Below, piece by piece: positions 45,724 through 54,036 of a DNA stretch of 64,000 nucleotides. The position numbers and the translations under genes are program-made. Source of the DNA: Pandoraea norimbergensis (lineage in GTDB: Bacteria > Pseudomonadota > Gammaproteobacteria > Burkholderiales > Burkholderiaceae); NCBI RefSeq assembly GCF_001465545.3, contig NZ_CP013480.3, forward strand, positions 558,001 through 622,000, read 5' to 3'. Positions within the stretch are counted from its first letter, which is position 1. Every line of letters starts with the position of its first letter. A model generated the notes under the pieces. The model saw only the letters and a program-made list of their open reading frames with translations, was not told the DNA's origin and searched no databases.

Positions 45724-45909
45724 GGCGGTATCGGACGATGACGTGGCAGAAGCCGATGTTGAGCAACAACCGGCAGATTCGCTGTCGGGCGTGCAAAAAC
45801 AAAGGCAATAGGACGGCAGTGAAATTCGGGTGAAAGGGCGCCGCACGGCGCTGCCCGATGCAGTCGGACAGCTGCGAGTATACTGCCGACTCGCCTTTTT
45901 GCCCGTCCC

Positions 45910-46821
45910 ATGAAGCCTGCCGCCGCCCCCCCGTCCCCGTTTTCTGCCCGCTTTTTGCGGACCGCGTTCGACCGTCGCGCAACGAAATGGGCCGACGCCG
46001 ATTTCCTGATGCGAGAAGTCGCCTCGCGCCTCGCGAGCCGGCTCGACTACATCAAGCTGAAACCGAAACGCGTGCTGGACATCGGTTGCGGCACGGGCGG
46101 CGACCTGCTGGCCTTTGGCGAGCGTTATCCGGATGCCTACCGCGTCGGCCTCGACGCGTCGTACGGTATGGTCAGCGCAGCGGCGGCGGCGGGCGCGACG
46201 ACCGGCTGGCGCCGTTTGCTGCGCAGCAGCCCGCCCTATGGCGTGGTGCAGGCCGATTTCTCCGCGCTGCCGTTCGCGCCGCGTGCCTTCGACCTCGTCT
46301 GGTCCAACCTTGCGCTGCACTGGTATCGCGAGCCGCATCGCGTGATTCCCGAATGGCACCGTGTGTTGAGTACCGATGGCCTGTTGATGTTCTCCGCGTA
46401 CGGCCCCGACACGCTCCGTGAATTGCGGGCGGCGTGGGCCGAGGTCGACGATGTGCCGCACGGACTTGAGCCGACCGACATGCATGATCTGGGCGACATG
46501 ATGGTCGCGAGCGGCTTCGATACGCCCGTGACCGACATGGAGCGGCTCACGCTCACGTTCGAGACGCCGGATACCTTGTTGCGTGACGTCCGGTTGCTGG
46601 GCGTCAATCCGTTGCCGGAGCGTCGTGGCGGCCTGACCGGACGTGCCCGGATCGCCGCACTGCGCGCCGCGCTGGAGCGTCAGCGCGGGAGTGATGGCAC
46701 GATTTCGCTGACGTTCGAACTCGTCTACGGGCACGCGTGGAAGGTGCCTGAAAAGACGGACGCTGCCGGCAATGCCGTGATCCGTCTGCAAGACATTGGA
46801 CGCGGCGGCCGTCCGCGCTGA
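45910..46821 (+). CDS. bioC: BioC-like SAM-dependent methyltransferase
   Basis: A 303-residue class I methyltransferase with the SAM motif VLDIGCGTGGDLLAFG (about residues 55-70), the acidic end VGLDASYGMV and motif LVWSNLALHWYREP typical of BioC (malonyl-ACP O-methyltransferase, biotin synthesis). The substrate is inferred from this similarity only. It is divergent from comF, and the next gene on its strand is the first of the diaminopropionate cluster 189 bp on. Confidence 0.8.
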   Translation: MKPAAAPPSPFSARFLRTAFDRRATKWADADFLMREVASRLASRLDYIKLKPKRVLDIGCGTGGDLLAFGERYPDAYRVGLDASYGMVSAAAAAGATTGWRRLLRSSPPYGVVQADFSALPFAPRAFDLVWSNLALHWYREPHRVIPEWHRVLSTDGLLMFSAYGPDTLRELRAAWAEVDDVPHGLEPTDMHDLGDMMVASGFDTPVTDMERLTLTFETPDTLLRDVRLLGVNPLPERRGGLTGRARIAALRAALERQRGSDGTISLTFELVYGHAWKVPEKTDAAGNAVIRLQDIGRGGRPR

Positions 46822-46873
46822 CCCGCTTCTTTTCCCCGCCTCGCCCTTCCTTTTAATACGCCGCACCCTGCGT

Positions 46874-46891
46874 CCTACATGAGCATGCAGG
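46874..46891. promoter_or_regulatory. lux-box-like inverted repeat upstream of the sbnA-like gene
   Basis: CCTACATGAGCATGCAGG is an 18-bp dyad (CCTRCATG-NN-CATGYAGG, one mismatch) centred 128 bp before the start of the first cluster gene. Size and CT-N-AG ends resemble lux boxes bound by LuxR-type regulators. The cluster ends with such a regulator gene. No -35/-10 pair is assigned. Confidence 0.5.
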
Positions 46892-47010
46892 TGTTCGGCG
46901 TCGATGCCATTCGCTTAAATGACGCTTCACGGCGTGCATGAGCGAAAGGTTTCTCGCATTTCGATCTGCCTCGCCATCCCGTTGCCTTCGGGCAAGACTT
47001 CAGGAGAGGC

Positions 47011-48063
47011 ATGGTGGGGCATCCGCACGAAACCCTGTCGGGCCAGATGGCAAACGAGACGGCGGCGCTGCGCGTGGCCGATGCGTTCCTGCGACCCGCC
47101 ACACCGGTATTCACCGACATCCACGGCCTGTGCGCCGCGACGGTTCGCCTCAAGCTGGAGGGACTCAACGCGGCGGGGTCGATCAAGCTCAAGCCAGCGC
47201 TACAACTGATCGAAGATCTCGAGGCGAAGGGCCGCATTCGCGACGACACGCAGCTGATTGAATCGTCGTCGGGCAATCTGGGCGTGGCGCTGGCGATGGT
47301 CTGCGCCAATCGAGGCTATCGCTTCACGTGCGTGACGGATCCCAACACCTCACAGCACGCCGTACGCACCATGCAAGCGCTGGGCGCGCGCGTCGTACGC
47401 GTTGACCGGCGTGATGCCCAAGGCGGATTTCTCGCAACGCGCATCGCCTGGATTCGCGAACAAGTGGCAGGCGACGATCGATGGCTCTGGGTCAACCAAT
47501 ACGCGAATCCGAGCAACTGGCGTGCGCATTACCGCTGGACGGCACCGGAAATTTTCACCGCCTTCAAGACAGTCGATCACTTGTTCATTGGCGCCGGCAC
47601 GACCGGGACGTTGATGGGATGCCTCCGATACGTGCGGGCAAATCATCCCAAGACGCGCGTGATCGCTGTCGACACTGTCGGGTCTGTCACGTTCGGTGAA
47701 GCGCCGGGGCGACGTCACATTCCCGGCCTGGGCACCAGTCGTCGCCCCGAGCTCTGCGACCCATCGCTGCCCGACGCCGTGGTGCATGTCCCAGAGATTG
47801 ACACGGTCCGCATGTGCCACGCGTTGGCGCGTCGCGGCTACTTTGCAGGCGGCTCGACAGGCAGCGTGCTGTGCGCGGTGCAACGAGAAGCCGCCCGCAT
47901 CGATGCCAATGACACGGTCGTCGCCATTGCGCCCGATATGGGCGACAAGTATCTGGACGGCGTCTACGACGCGGACTGGATACAGCGTTGCTTCCCGCAA
48001 ATGACTGGCACCGGATTGTCGGTGTCCCACGCCATCCAGACGGTTTGTCCGGCGTTGCCATGA
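47011..48063 (+). CDS. sbnA: SbnA-like PLP synthase (N-(1-amino-1-carboxyethyl)glutamate synthase)
   Basis: A 350-residue fold-type II PLP enzyme. The PLP Lys is residue 59 in GLNAAGSIKLKPA, characteristic of SbnA; SSSGNLGVALA and GAGTTGTLMG are the phosphate-binding loops. In staphylopine-related staphyloferrin B synthesis SbnA joins O-phosphoserine and glutamate to give ACEGA, the precursor of L-2,3-diaminopropionate. ATG 47011 has a strong site (AGGAGAGG). The stop overlaps the sbnB-like start (ATGA), so the two steps are coupled. It is the first gene of the cluster. Confidence 0.88.
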   Translation: MVGHPHETLSGQMANETAALRVADAFLRPATPVFTDIHGLCAATVRLKLEGLNAAGSIKLKPALQLIEDLEAKGRIRDDTQLIESSSGNLGVALAMVCANRGYRFTCVTDPNTSQHAVRTMQALGARVVRVDRRDAQGGFLATRIAWIREQVAGDDRWLWVNQYANPSNWRAHYRWTAPEIFTAFKTVDHLFIGAGTTGTLMGCLRYVRANHPKTRVIAVDTVGSVTFGEAPGRRHIPGLGTSRRPELCDPSLPDAVVHVPEIDTVRMCHALARRGYFAGGSTGSVLCAVQREAARIDANDTVVAIAPDMGDKYLDGVYDADWIQRCFPQMTGTGLSVSHAIQTVCPALP

Positions 48064-49103
48064 ACGCGATACCCGATCCCCAATTCCGCGTGTTCTCAGG
48101 AGAGCAGGTTCACGCCGTGGTTCGTGAGGGGCGGCGTGCGGTGCTCGATACCGTCGAAGACGCCTATCGCGCGCATCATGCCGGCCGCACCGTCAACCCG
48201 GAGAGTCAATTCCTGCGCTTTCCCGACGGTCGGTCAAATCGCATCATCGCGCTGCCGGCGCACATCGAGGCCGACGCTGGCGATGTTGGCAACAGCATCA
48301 CCGGCATCAAATGGATTTCGAGTTTTCCCGAGAACATCACGCACGGCATGCCGCGTGCGTCGGCCGTGCTGATTCTGAACGATCCCGTCACGGGCTATCC
48401 GATGGCCTGCATGGAGGCAAGCATCATCAGTGCCGCGCGTACAGCGGCTAGTGCGATAAGCGCCCTGCGGTGTCTTGTCGGGCGTGAGCCAACGACGTCG
48501 CGCGCCGTGCGCGTCGCGTTTGTCGGTACCGGACTCATCGCACGACATGTTGCCGATGGTCTGCCGCTGGCGGCGGTACCGATTGAACGGGTAATCCTGC
48601 ATGACTTGAACGACACGTACGCGGCACTGCTGGCGGGACGCATCCAGTCGCAACTTGGATACGAAGTTGAGACGTCCGCCTCGCTCGAGCAGGCCATCCG
48701 ACAGGCGGACGTCGTGGTGTTTACGACCACGGCCTCCGTCCCTTACGTCGACAACCCGGATTGGTTTTCCCATTGCCCGGTGGTGTTGCATCTATCGCTG
48801 CGCGATCTCGCACCGGCAGTGATTCTCGAAGCCCACAACGTTGTGGACGATATCGAGCATTGCCTGCGGGCGATGACGTCATTGCACCGCGCCGAGACGG
48901 CCACCGGACATCGCCGCTTCGTCACGACATCGCTTCCCCATGTACTTAGCGGCGGCGATGTTCCGGTACGCGATCGTCCCATCGTGTTTTCGCCGTTCGG
49001 CATGGGCATTCTCGACATCGCCGTCGGCCGCTGGGTCTACGACCGTCTGGCGGCGCAGCAAGCCCCGATTCTCCGTTTTTTCTACGATATGCAACGCGCA
49101 TGA
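48060..49103 (+). CDS. sbnB: SbnB-like NAD-dependent dehydrogenase (2,3-diaminopropionate forming)
   Basis: A 347-residue member of the ornithine cyclodeaminase/mu-crystallin fold. The Rossmann loop is VAFVGTGLIARHVADG; the substrate-side block GIKWISSFPENITHGMPRAS is typical of SbnB. SbnB oxidises ACEGA to release L-2,3-diaminopropionate and 2-oxoglutarate. Start and stop overlap the neighbours by 4 bp each (ATGA at 48060 and 49100). Together with the SbnA-like gene it strongly predicts diaminopropionate as the building block here. Confidence 0.88.
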   Translation: MNAIPDPQFRVFSGEQVHAVVREGRRAVLDTVEDAYRAHHAGRTVNPESQFLRFPDGRSNRIIALPAHIEADAGDVGNSITGIKWISSFPENITHGMPRASAVLILNDPVTGYPMACMEASIISAARTAASAISALRCLVGREPTTSRAVRVAFVGTGLIARHVADGLPLAAVPIERVILHDLNDTYAALLAGRIQSQLGYEVETSASLEQAIRQADVVVFTTTASVPYVDNPDWFSHCPVVLHLSLRDLAPAVILEAHNVVDDIEHCLRAMTSLHRAETATGHRRFVTTSLPHVLSGGDVPVRDRPIVFSPFGMGILDIAVGRWVYDRLAAQQAPILRFFYDMQRA

Positions 49104-50602
49104 CATCTGCTTTCTGTTCCCCGTCTTCCTCTACGACGTCCGCCGGCTCCTCTGACTCCACCAATGCTATCGATGCTATCGGGTATGCCGATGTACTCGT
49201 CGGTCTGCAATACGGAGACGAAGGCAAGGCGAAGATTATCGACGTGCTCGCTCCCGGGTACGACGTGATCGCCCGCTTCAATGGCGGCGCCAATGCGGGA
49301 CACACCATCGATACCCCGCTGGGTCGCATCGCCCTCAAACAATTGCCGTCGGGTGTGTTTCACCCGCATGCGGTGTTGTACATCGGCTCGGGGTGCGCAC
49401 TCAATCCATGGAAGCTGGCCGACGAGATCGAGCAGTTGCGCGAGATGGGCGTCGATCTCGATGGCCGCTTGCATATCAGTGCACGCGCCGCTGTCGTGCA
49501 GCCGCATCACATTGCGCTCGATCGACGCGGCAGCGCGACCATCGGCACCACTGGCAACGGCATCGGGCCTTGCTATGCGGACCGTGCGCTACGCGTTCGC
49601 AATGACGCACGGGTCAACTTCATGCTCTGCGATCTGCTGGACAACGAGACCGAGACGGTGGCGGCGATGCGCCGGGTGCTGACGGGCATGATCAATGCGG
49701 AGGGTGGCACGTCACCGTGGGTTGCCGAAATGTCGGATCTGCTGCTGCGCCTGCCCGCCGTCATGACGAAATTGCGTCCACATGTGGAAGTTGATCGTAG
49801 CTGGCTGACGAGACGCGTGACGCAGGGCGCACGTGTCCTGTTCGAGGGCGCGCAATCCGTGTTGCTCGACGTGGTCGATGGCAGTCAGCCGTACGTGACG
49901 TCGAGTCATACGGTGCCCGCGTACGCGTACGTGGGTGGCGACCTGTCGCCGAAGTACCACCGCAGGACGATTGGCGTGGCGAAGGCGATCATGTCCCGTG
50001 TCGGGCGTGGCCCGTTTCCCTCGGAGTTAGGCGGCGAGCGTTCTGCGCAGTACTGCCGGGACGCGGCGGAAAAGCACATTGGCGTGGCGCATGAACATGA
50101 GCACTTTTCCCCCGATACGCTTTTACGTTCGAACGATCCGTTCGATATCGGTGCCGCGCTGCGCATGCTGACGGGTGAATACGGTACGGGCACCGGACGC
50201 CCGCGCCGAATTGGCATGCTGGACCTTGCGCAGTTGCGCGAAGTCGTCAAGGCGCATGGTGTCGACCGCGTCTATCTGAACAAGGTGGACTGTCTGGCCC
50301 ACTATCTTCAGTCGTCATATCAGGGCGTGCCGATGCGCGTGCACCGCGATGTCCTGCCGAGCGAGCGAATTCCCGATGTGCTGATTTATCCCGGGTTGAC
50401 CGAGCGCTCGCTGTCGCACGGACGTGAGGGGCATCTGGATGCCGCGTTGGGCGGCTTCATCGATTTCGTCGAACGGCACATCGGCGCGTCGCTCGCGGGT
50501 GTTGGACTCGGGCCAGAGCGGGCGAGCATGTTGTTGCTGGACGGGGACAAGCCGAGGGTGCCGTCCTGCGCCGTCGTGCCTCGGGCGGTAACGCATGACT
50601 GA
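49100..50602 (+). CDS. Divergent adenylosuccinate synthetase (PurA) paralogue
   Basis: A 500-residue PurA-family GTP-dependent ligase, longer than the usual 430. The catalytic Asp40 (QYGDEGKAKIID) and His68 (GGANAGHT) are kept, as are TIGTTGNGIGP and FEGAQSVLLDVVDG. The aspartate-binding loop, normally TTGRRRR, is GTGRPRR here (362-370) and an extra stretch of about 30 residues with several His precedes it. Its place inside the diaminopropionate operon means either a biosynthetic ligase using a new acceptor or a resistant PurA protecting the producer. The first 28 residues are Ser/Thr-rich and non-family. Confidence 0.85.
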   Translation: MTSAFCSPSSSTTSAGSSDSTNAIDAIGYADVLVGLQYGDEGKAKIIDVLAPGYDVIARFNGGANAGHTIDTPLGRIALKQLPSGVFHPHAVLYIGSGCALNPWKLADEIEQLREMGVDLDGRLHISARAAVVQPHHIALDRRGSATIGTTGNGIGPCYADRALRVRNDARVNFMLCDLLDNETETVAAMRRVLTGMINAEGGTSPWVAEMSDLLLRLPAVMTKLRPHVEVDRSWLTRRVTQGARVLFEGAQSVLLDVVDGSQPYVTSSHTVPAYAYVGGDLSPKYHRRTIGVAKAIMSRVGRGPFPSELGGERSAQYCRDAAEKHIGVAHEHEHFSPDTLLRSNDPFDIGAALRMLTGEYGTGTGRPRRIGMLDLAQLREVVKAHGVDRVYLNKVDCLAHYLQSSYQGVPMRVHRDVLPSERIPDVLIYPGLTERSLSHGREGHLDAALGGFIDFVERHIGASLAGVGLGPERASMLLLDGDKPRVPSCAVVPRAVTHD

Positions 50603-51602
50603 GACGGGGCCGCCGACGGATGGCACGAATCAGACTCGCGACGCGAGTGACGCGAGCAGGGAAAAACGCGTGGGCAACGCCGACGGCAACGTTTCGCGCG
50701 ACGGTGTCTCGCGGCCTTGGCACGAGGTGGCAACCGTGCGCCGCTCGCCCGGTGAGGTGCCGTTCCCGCCGCTTCAGCCGGATCATCTCTTTTTCAATGT
50801 GTCGCTCATGCCCTATGCGATGCACCCGTGCGTTTGCGAACTGGGGCAGTCGGTGCGGCAGCAGTTGAGTGCGTTGCGTCTGGCGGATTATCTGAACAAG
50901 ACGGAGCGTGTCGAACTACACATCGTCAATCGCGCCGTCGAATTCATGCTCGACGTGCCCGGGATCGCGTCGGTGAATCGGGAGGATCTGCTGGCGATCT
51001 ACACCGACGAAGGATTCCACACCTGGATGATGGAACGGTTCCGGCGTGATGTGCTTAGGCAGTCCGGGCATGTGCTGTCGCAAGGGCCATCGCTCGCTGT
51101 CATTCGCGTGCTGTCACTGTGCGAGACCGTGCCGCAGGCTTACCGAGGTCTGGCCATCATGGCGGCGGCATCGGTCACAGAAACGCTGATTACCGGCACG
51201 TTGCGACGCGCGGGCGCGTCGGACGATGTCTATCCGCCGGTCCGTGTCCTGCTGGCCGACCATGCGTCCGACGAAATGCGGCATCAGGCAGCGTTTGTGC
51301 GATTCGTCAGCGAGTGGGTGCCGATGTTGTCCTGCGCAGAGCGCGAATGTCTCGACACGCTGATTCCTGAATTGATGATGGCGTTTCTCGCGCCGGAGTT
51401 ACCGACGTGGCGAGACCATCTGTGCGCTGTCGGTCTTGAGGAAGCCGTTGCTGACCGGGTGATTCGCGAGAGTGTGGATCCGTTGGAAATCGGCGTGCAG
51501 ATGATGGAAGCGGCGCTCGTACCTCGCCGTCTCTTCGAGCGACTCGGCCTGTCGTGCGCTGAAACGTTTGCCCGGCGCGCAAGCCGGTGGCGACTACCTT
51601 GA
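50595..51602 (+). CDS. AurF-type diiron N-oxygenase
   Basis: A 335-residue ferritin-like diiron protein of the p-aminobenzoate N-oxygenase (AurF) family. Ligands expected in AurF are visible: Glu139 and His142 (DEGFHTWM), Glu196 (ASVTETL), His223, Glu227 and His230 (DHASDEMRHQ), plus an early Glu (107 or 116). AurF enzymes oxidise amines to hydroxylamine, nitroso or nitro groups. The start overlaps the PurA-like gene by 8 bp. The first 55 residues are polar and disordered. In this operon it would N-oxidise a diaminopropionate-derived amine. Confidence 0.82.
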   Translation: MTETGPPTDGTNQTRDASDASREKRVGNADGNVSRDGVSRPWHEVATVRRSPGEVPFPPLQPDHLFFNVSLMPYAMHPCVCELGQSVRQQLSALRLADYLNKTERVELHIVNRAVEFMLDVPGIASVNREDLLAIYTDEGFHTWMMERFRRDVLRQSGHVLSQGPSLAVIRVLSLCETVPQAYRGLAIMAAASVTETLITGTLRRAGASDDVYPPVRVLLADHASDEMRHQAAFVRFVSEWVPMLSCAERECLDTLIPELMMAFLAPELPTWRDHLCAVGLEEAVADRVIRESVDPLEIGVQMMEAALVPRRLFERLGLSCAETFARRASRWRLP

Positions 51603-51721
51603 GTCACTCACCGCTCCTCCGATAGCACCCCATCCGCGACGCGTGCGAGTCCGCACGAAAGGCGGCAAATGAACGGCAGCGTTGCGCCGCAATGACGGCG
51701 AGCATCGACAAGGAGATATCC

Positions 51722-52768
51722 GTGACTTCTGGCTGGCTTGCCCCTGACCTGACGATGAGTGCGGCGGACTACCGCGCGTTGCTCAATGCGGCACTCGACT
51801 TCAAGCGACGCTACCCTCAGCAAACTGAGTTCGCGTTGCGCGGCCGAACCATCTACTTCCTTTTCTACAACGCGTCGCTGCGCACGCGCAGTAGTTTCCA
51901 AACCGGACTGTCCCGCATGGGCGGTCATGCCGTCATGCTGGACCCGCAAAACGGCATCTACACGCCCGCGCTGCCCGAGCAGGAAATTCCGTACTCGACC
52001 GAGCGTATCGCGGACGTGGCCCGCGTGCTGTCGGCGTACGGTGATGCGATTGCCATCCGGATGTATGGCGAGCCCGCTGGCTGGGTGTATGGCGGCGCGC
52101 ACCGGCATCTGGAAGCCTTCGCACGATGGGCCAGCGTGCCGGTGATCAACATGGAGTGCGACCGCTTTCATCCGTGCCAGGCACTGGCTGACGTCATGAC
52201 GTTACGCGAACAACTCGGTGGCCTGACGGGGCGCAGACTCTGCATCAGTTGGGCGTATTCGGGAAGCGGGCACAAGCCCGTCGCCGTGCCGCAAAGTCTG
52301 CTGCTTGCCGCCGTGAAGTCCGGCATGGACGTGACGCTGGCGCATCCCCCTGCGTTCGCACTGGATCCGGAGATCATGCTGGCAGCGACACGGTTCGCGA
52401 ACCAGACGGGCGCTCATGTGCGGGTGACGCACGACTTGCTCGATGGTGTGACCGATGCGCACGCCGTCTACGCAAAATCGTGGTGCAGTCTTGCGCATCT
52501 GCCAACACGCCACGGCGATGTGGTGGATGAACGCGCCATGCTCGCTGCGTTCGAACCGCATCGCGACTGGTGCATCGATGCGCAGGTGTTGCGACACGCG
52601 GCACCTGGCGCGGGATACCTGCACTGTTTGCCCGCCGACCGAGGGCAGGAAGTGACGGATGAGGTCATCGACGGGCCGCAATCCTGGGTATTCCAACAGG
52701 CGGCGAATCGCCTGCATGCGCAGAACGCCGTGATGGCGCATTTGCTCAATCCGGGGTGTCTGGCATGA
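51722..52768 (+). CDS. N-acetylornithine/ornithine carbamoyltransferase-like enzyme
   Basis: The GTG at 51722 follows a near-perfect ribosome site (AAGGAGATATCC), so it is chosen over the ATG at 51692; 348 residues. The carbamoyl-phosphate motif is SLRTR (52-56, usually STRTR), with HPCQ (150-153) and the catalytic HCLP (301-304). The overall pattern (FLFYNASLRTR, YAKSW, RLHAQNAVMAHLL) is closest to N-acetylornithine carbamoyltransferases. It probably carbamoylates an amine of the cluster's intermediate. It is 119 bp after the N-oxygenase gene and overlaps the next start (ATGA). Confidence 0.82.
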   Translation: MTSGWLAPDLTMSAADYRALLNAALDFKRRYPQQTEFALRGRTIYFLFYNASLRTRSSFQTGLSRMGGHAVMLDPQNGIYTPALPEQEIPYSTERIADVARVLSAYGDAIAIRMYGEPAGWVYGGAHRHLEAFARWASVPVINMECDRFHPCQALADVMTLREQLGGLTGRRLCISWAYSGSGHKPVAVPQSLLLAAVKSGMDVTLAHPPAFALDPEIMLAATRFANQTGAHVRVTHDLLDGVTDAHAVYAKSWCSLAHLPTRHGDVVDERAMLAAFEPHRDWCIDAQVLRHAAPGAGYLHCLPADRGQEVTDEVIDGPQSWVFQQAANRLHAQNAVMAHLLNPGCLA

Positions 52769-54036
52769 CGTTCTCATACCAGTACGTTTGTGTGCGGTGC
52801 GCCAAACCGCAAGACTGGGGCACGATTTGTTATCTGTGCCCCCTGTGTGGACACAACCTGCGCATCGAGAGAGCGACCAGTGTCGACGACGAGCAGCCCT
52901 CGGCGGCCGACATCGTCGCTTCCTTATCCGGAACAGGCTTGTGGCGTTACGCACCTCTCCTGCCGATATCGTCGCGTTGGGCGAGCCGTCTTGCCGTGGG
53001 TGACACGCCGTTGCTCTCGTTAGGTGCCGACGACGGCGTACATCTTTGGGTGAAGGACGACAGCCGTAATCCGAGCGGCTCACTCAAAGATCGCGCAACG
53101 GAGTTGGTGCTGGCGGCCGCCAGATGGCTTGGCTGCACGCAGGTGGTGACCGCATCGACGGGCAATGCCGGTGCGTCGCTCGCATGTATCGCGGCTTCGC
53201 AGAAAATGCCTGCGACCGTGGTGGTGCCCAGGCACACGCCGTACGCCAAGCTCGCGCAAATACGCGCCTATGGCGCACAGGTGCAGGTCATCGATGGCAC
53301 CTACGACCACGCTTTCGATGTCGCTATCAGCATGGCCGACGCGCCGGATGTGTGCTGCCGCAATACGGGTTTCAATCCGTTCACCCGGGAAGGCAAGAAG
53401 ACGTGCGCGTTCGAGATTGCCGAAGCGCTCGGCTGGGATGTGCCCGACTGGGTGGTCGTGCCGACAGGGGACGGCAATATTCTCTCGGGGATCGCTACGG
53501 GGTTTCTGGACCTCCATGCATTGGGCATTACGTCACGTATGCCCCGTTTGCTTGCTGCACAGGCCCGCAGTTCGCACAGCATCGCGCATGATTGGCTCAT
53601 GAGCGGGGTGTCCGGTGCGCTGCCGTCGTCGCCGACACCTGTCAGGCCGAACACGCTGGCGGACAGTCTTTCGGTGTCTCGGCCGCGTGACCATCTGGCG
53701 GCGTTGCAGGCGTTGCGAATGACGCAAGGTGAGTGCGTCGTCGTGACTGACGCGCAGATCATGGCCTCGTCGCAAATCTTGTCGCAGCGCTATGGATTGT
53801 GGTTCGAGCCATCGGCCGCTGCCGGGCACGCGGCACTCAGCGACGCCATTGCCTGCGGGCGCATCGAGCCGGGCGCGCGCGTGGTCTTGCTAGGGACAGG
53901 GAGTGGTCTGAAAGACCCGCACGCGTGTGCGCGCGTGGCATGTGATATGGAGGCGGCCGCGACAGACCTTGGTGCCTTCGCGCCATCCATCTGCCCCGGT
54001 GACATGATCGACGTGCCGATGCGGAGCCGTCCGTGA
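52765..54036 (+). CDS. Threonine synthase-like PLP enzyme
   Basis: A 423-residue fold-type II PLP enzyme. An N-terminal zinc-ribbon-like part (CVRC, then CYLCPLCGH) precedes the PLP Lys in NPSGSLKDRATELV, the phosphate loop STGNAGASLA and the GDGNILSG motif. Threonine synthases act on O-phosphohomoserine; in a gene cluster such relatives catalyse beta- or gamma-replacement on phosphorylated amino acids. It overlaps both neighbours (ATGA at 52765; GTGA at 54033). The housekeeping role is unlikely because of the context. Confidence 0.8.
   Translation: MTFSYQYVCVRCAKPQDWGTICYLCPLCGHNLRIERATSVDDEQPSAADIVASLSGTGLWRYAPLLPISSRWASRLAVGDTPLLSLGADDGVHLWVKDDSRNPSGSLKDRATELVLAAARWLGCTQVVTASTGNAGASLACIAASQKMPATVVVPRHTPYAKLAQIRAYGAQVQVIDGTYDHAFDVAISMADAPDVCCRNTGFNPFTREGKKTCAFEIAEALGWDVPDWVVVPTGDGNILSGIATGFLDLHALGITSRMPRLLAAQARSSHSIAHDWLMSGVSGALPSSPTPVRPNTLADSLSVSRPRDHLAALQALRMTQGECVVVTDAQIMASSQILSQRYGLWFEPSAAAGHAALSDAIACGRIEPGARVVLLGTGSGLKDPHACARVACDMEAAATDLGAFAPSICPGDMIDVPMRSRP

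Noticed and set aside
45724..46866. N-terminal extension of the comF reading frame
   Set aside because: It is antisense to the methyltransferase gene and has no ComF similarity; the true start is probably near 45723.
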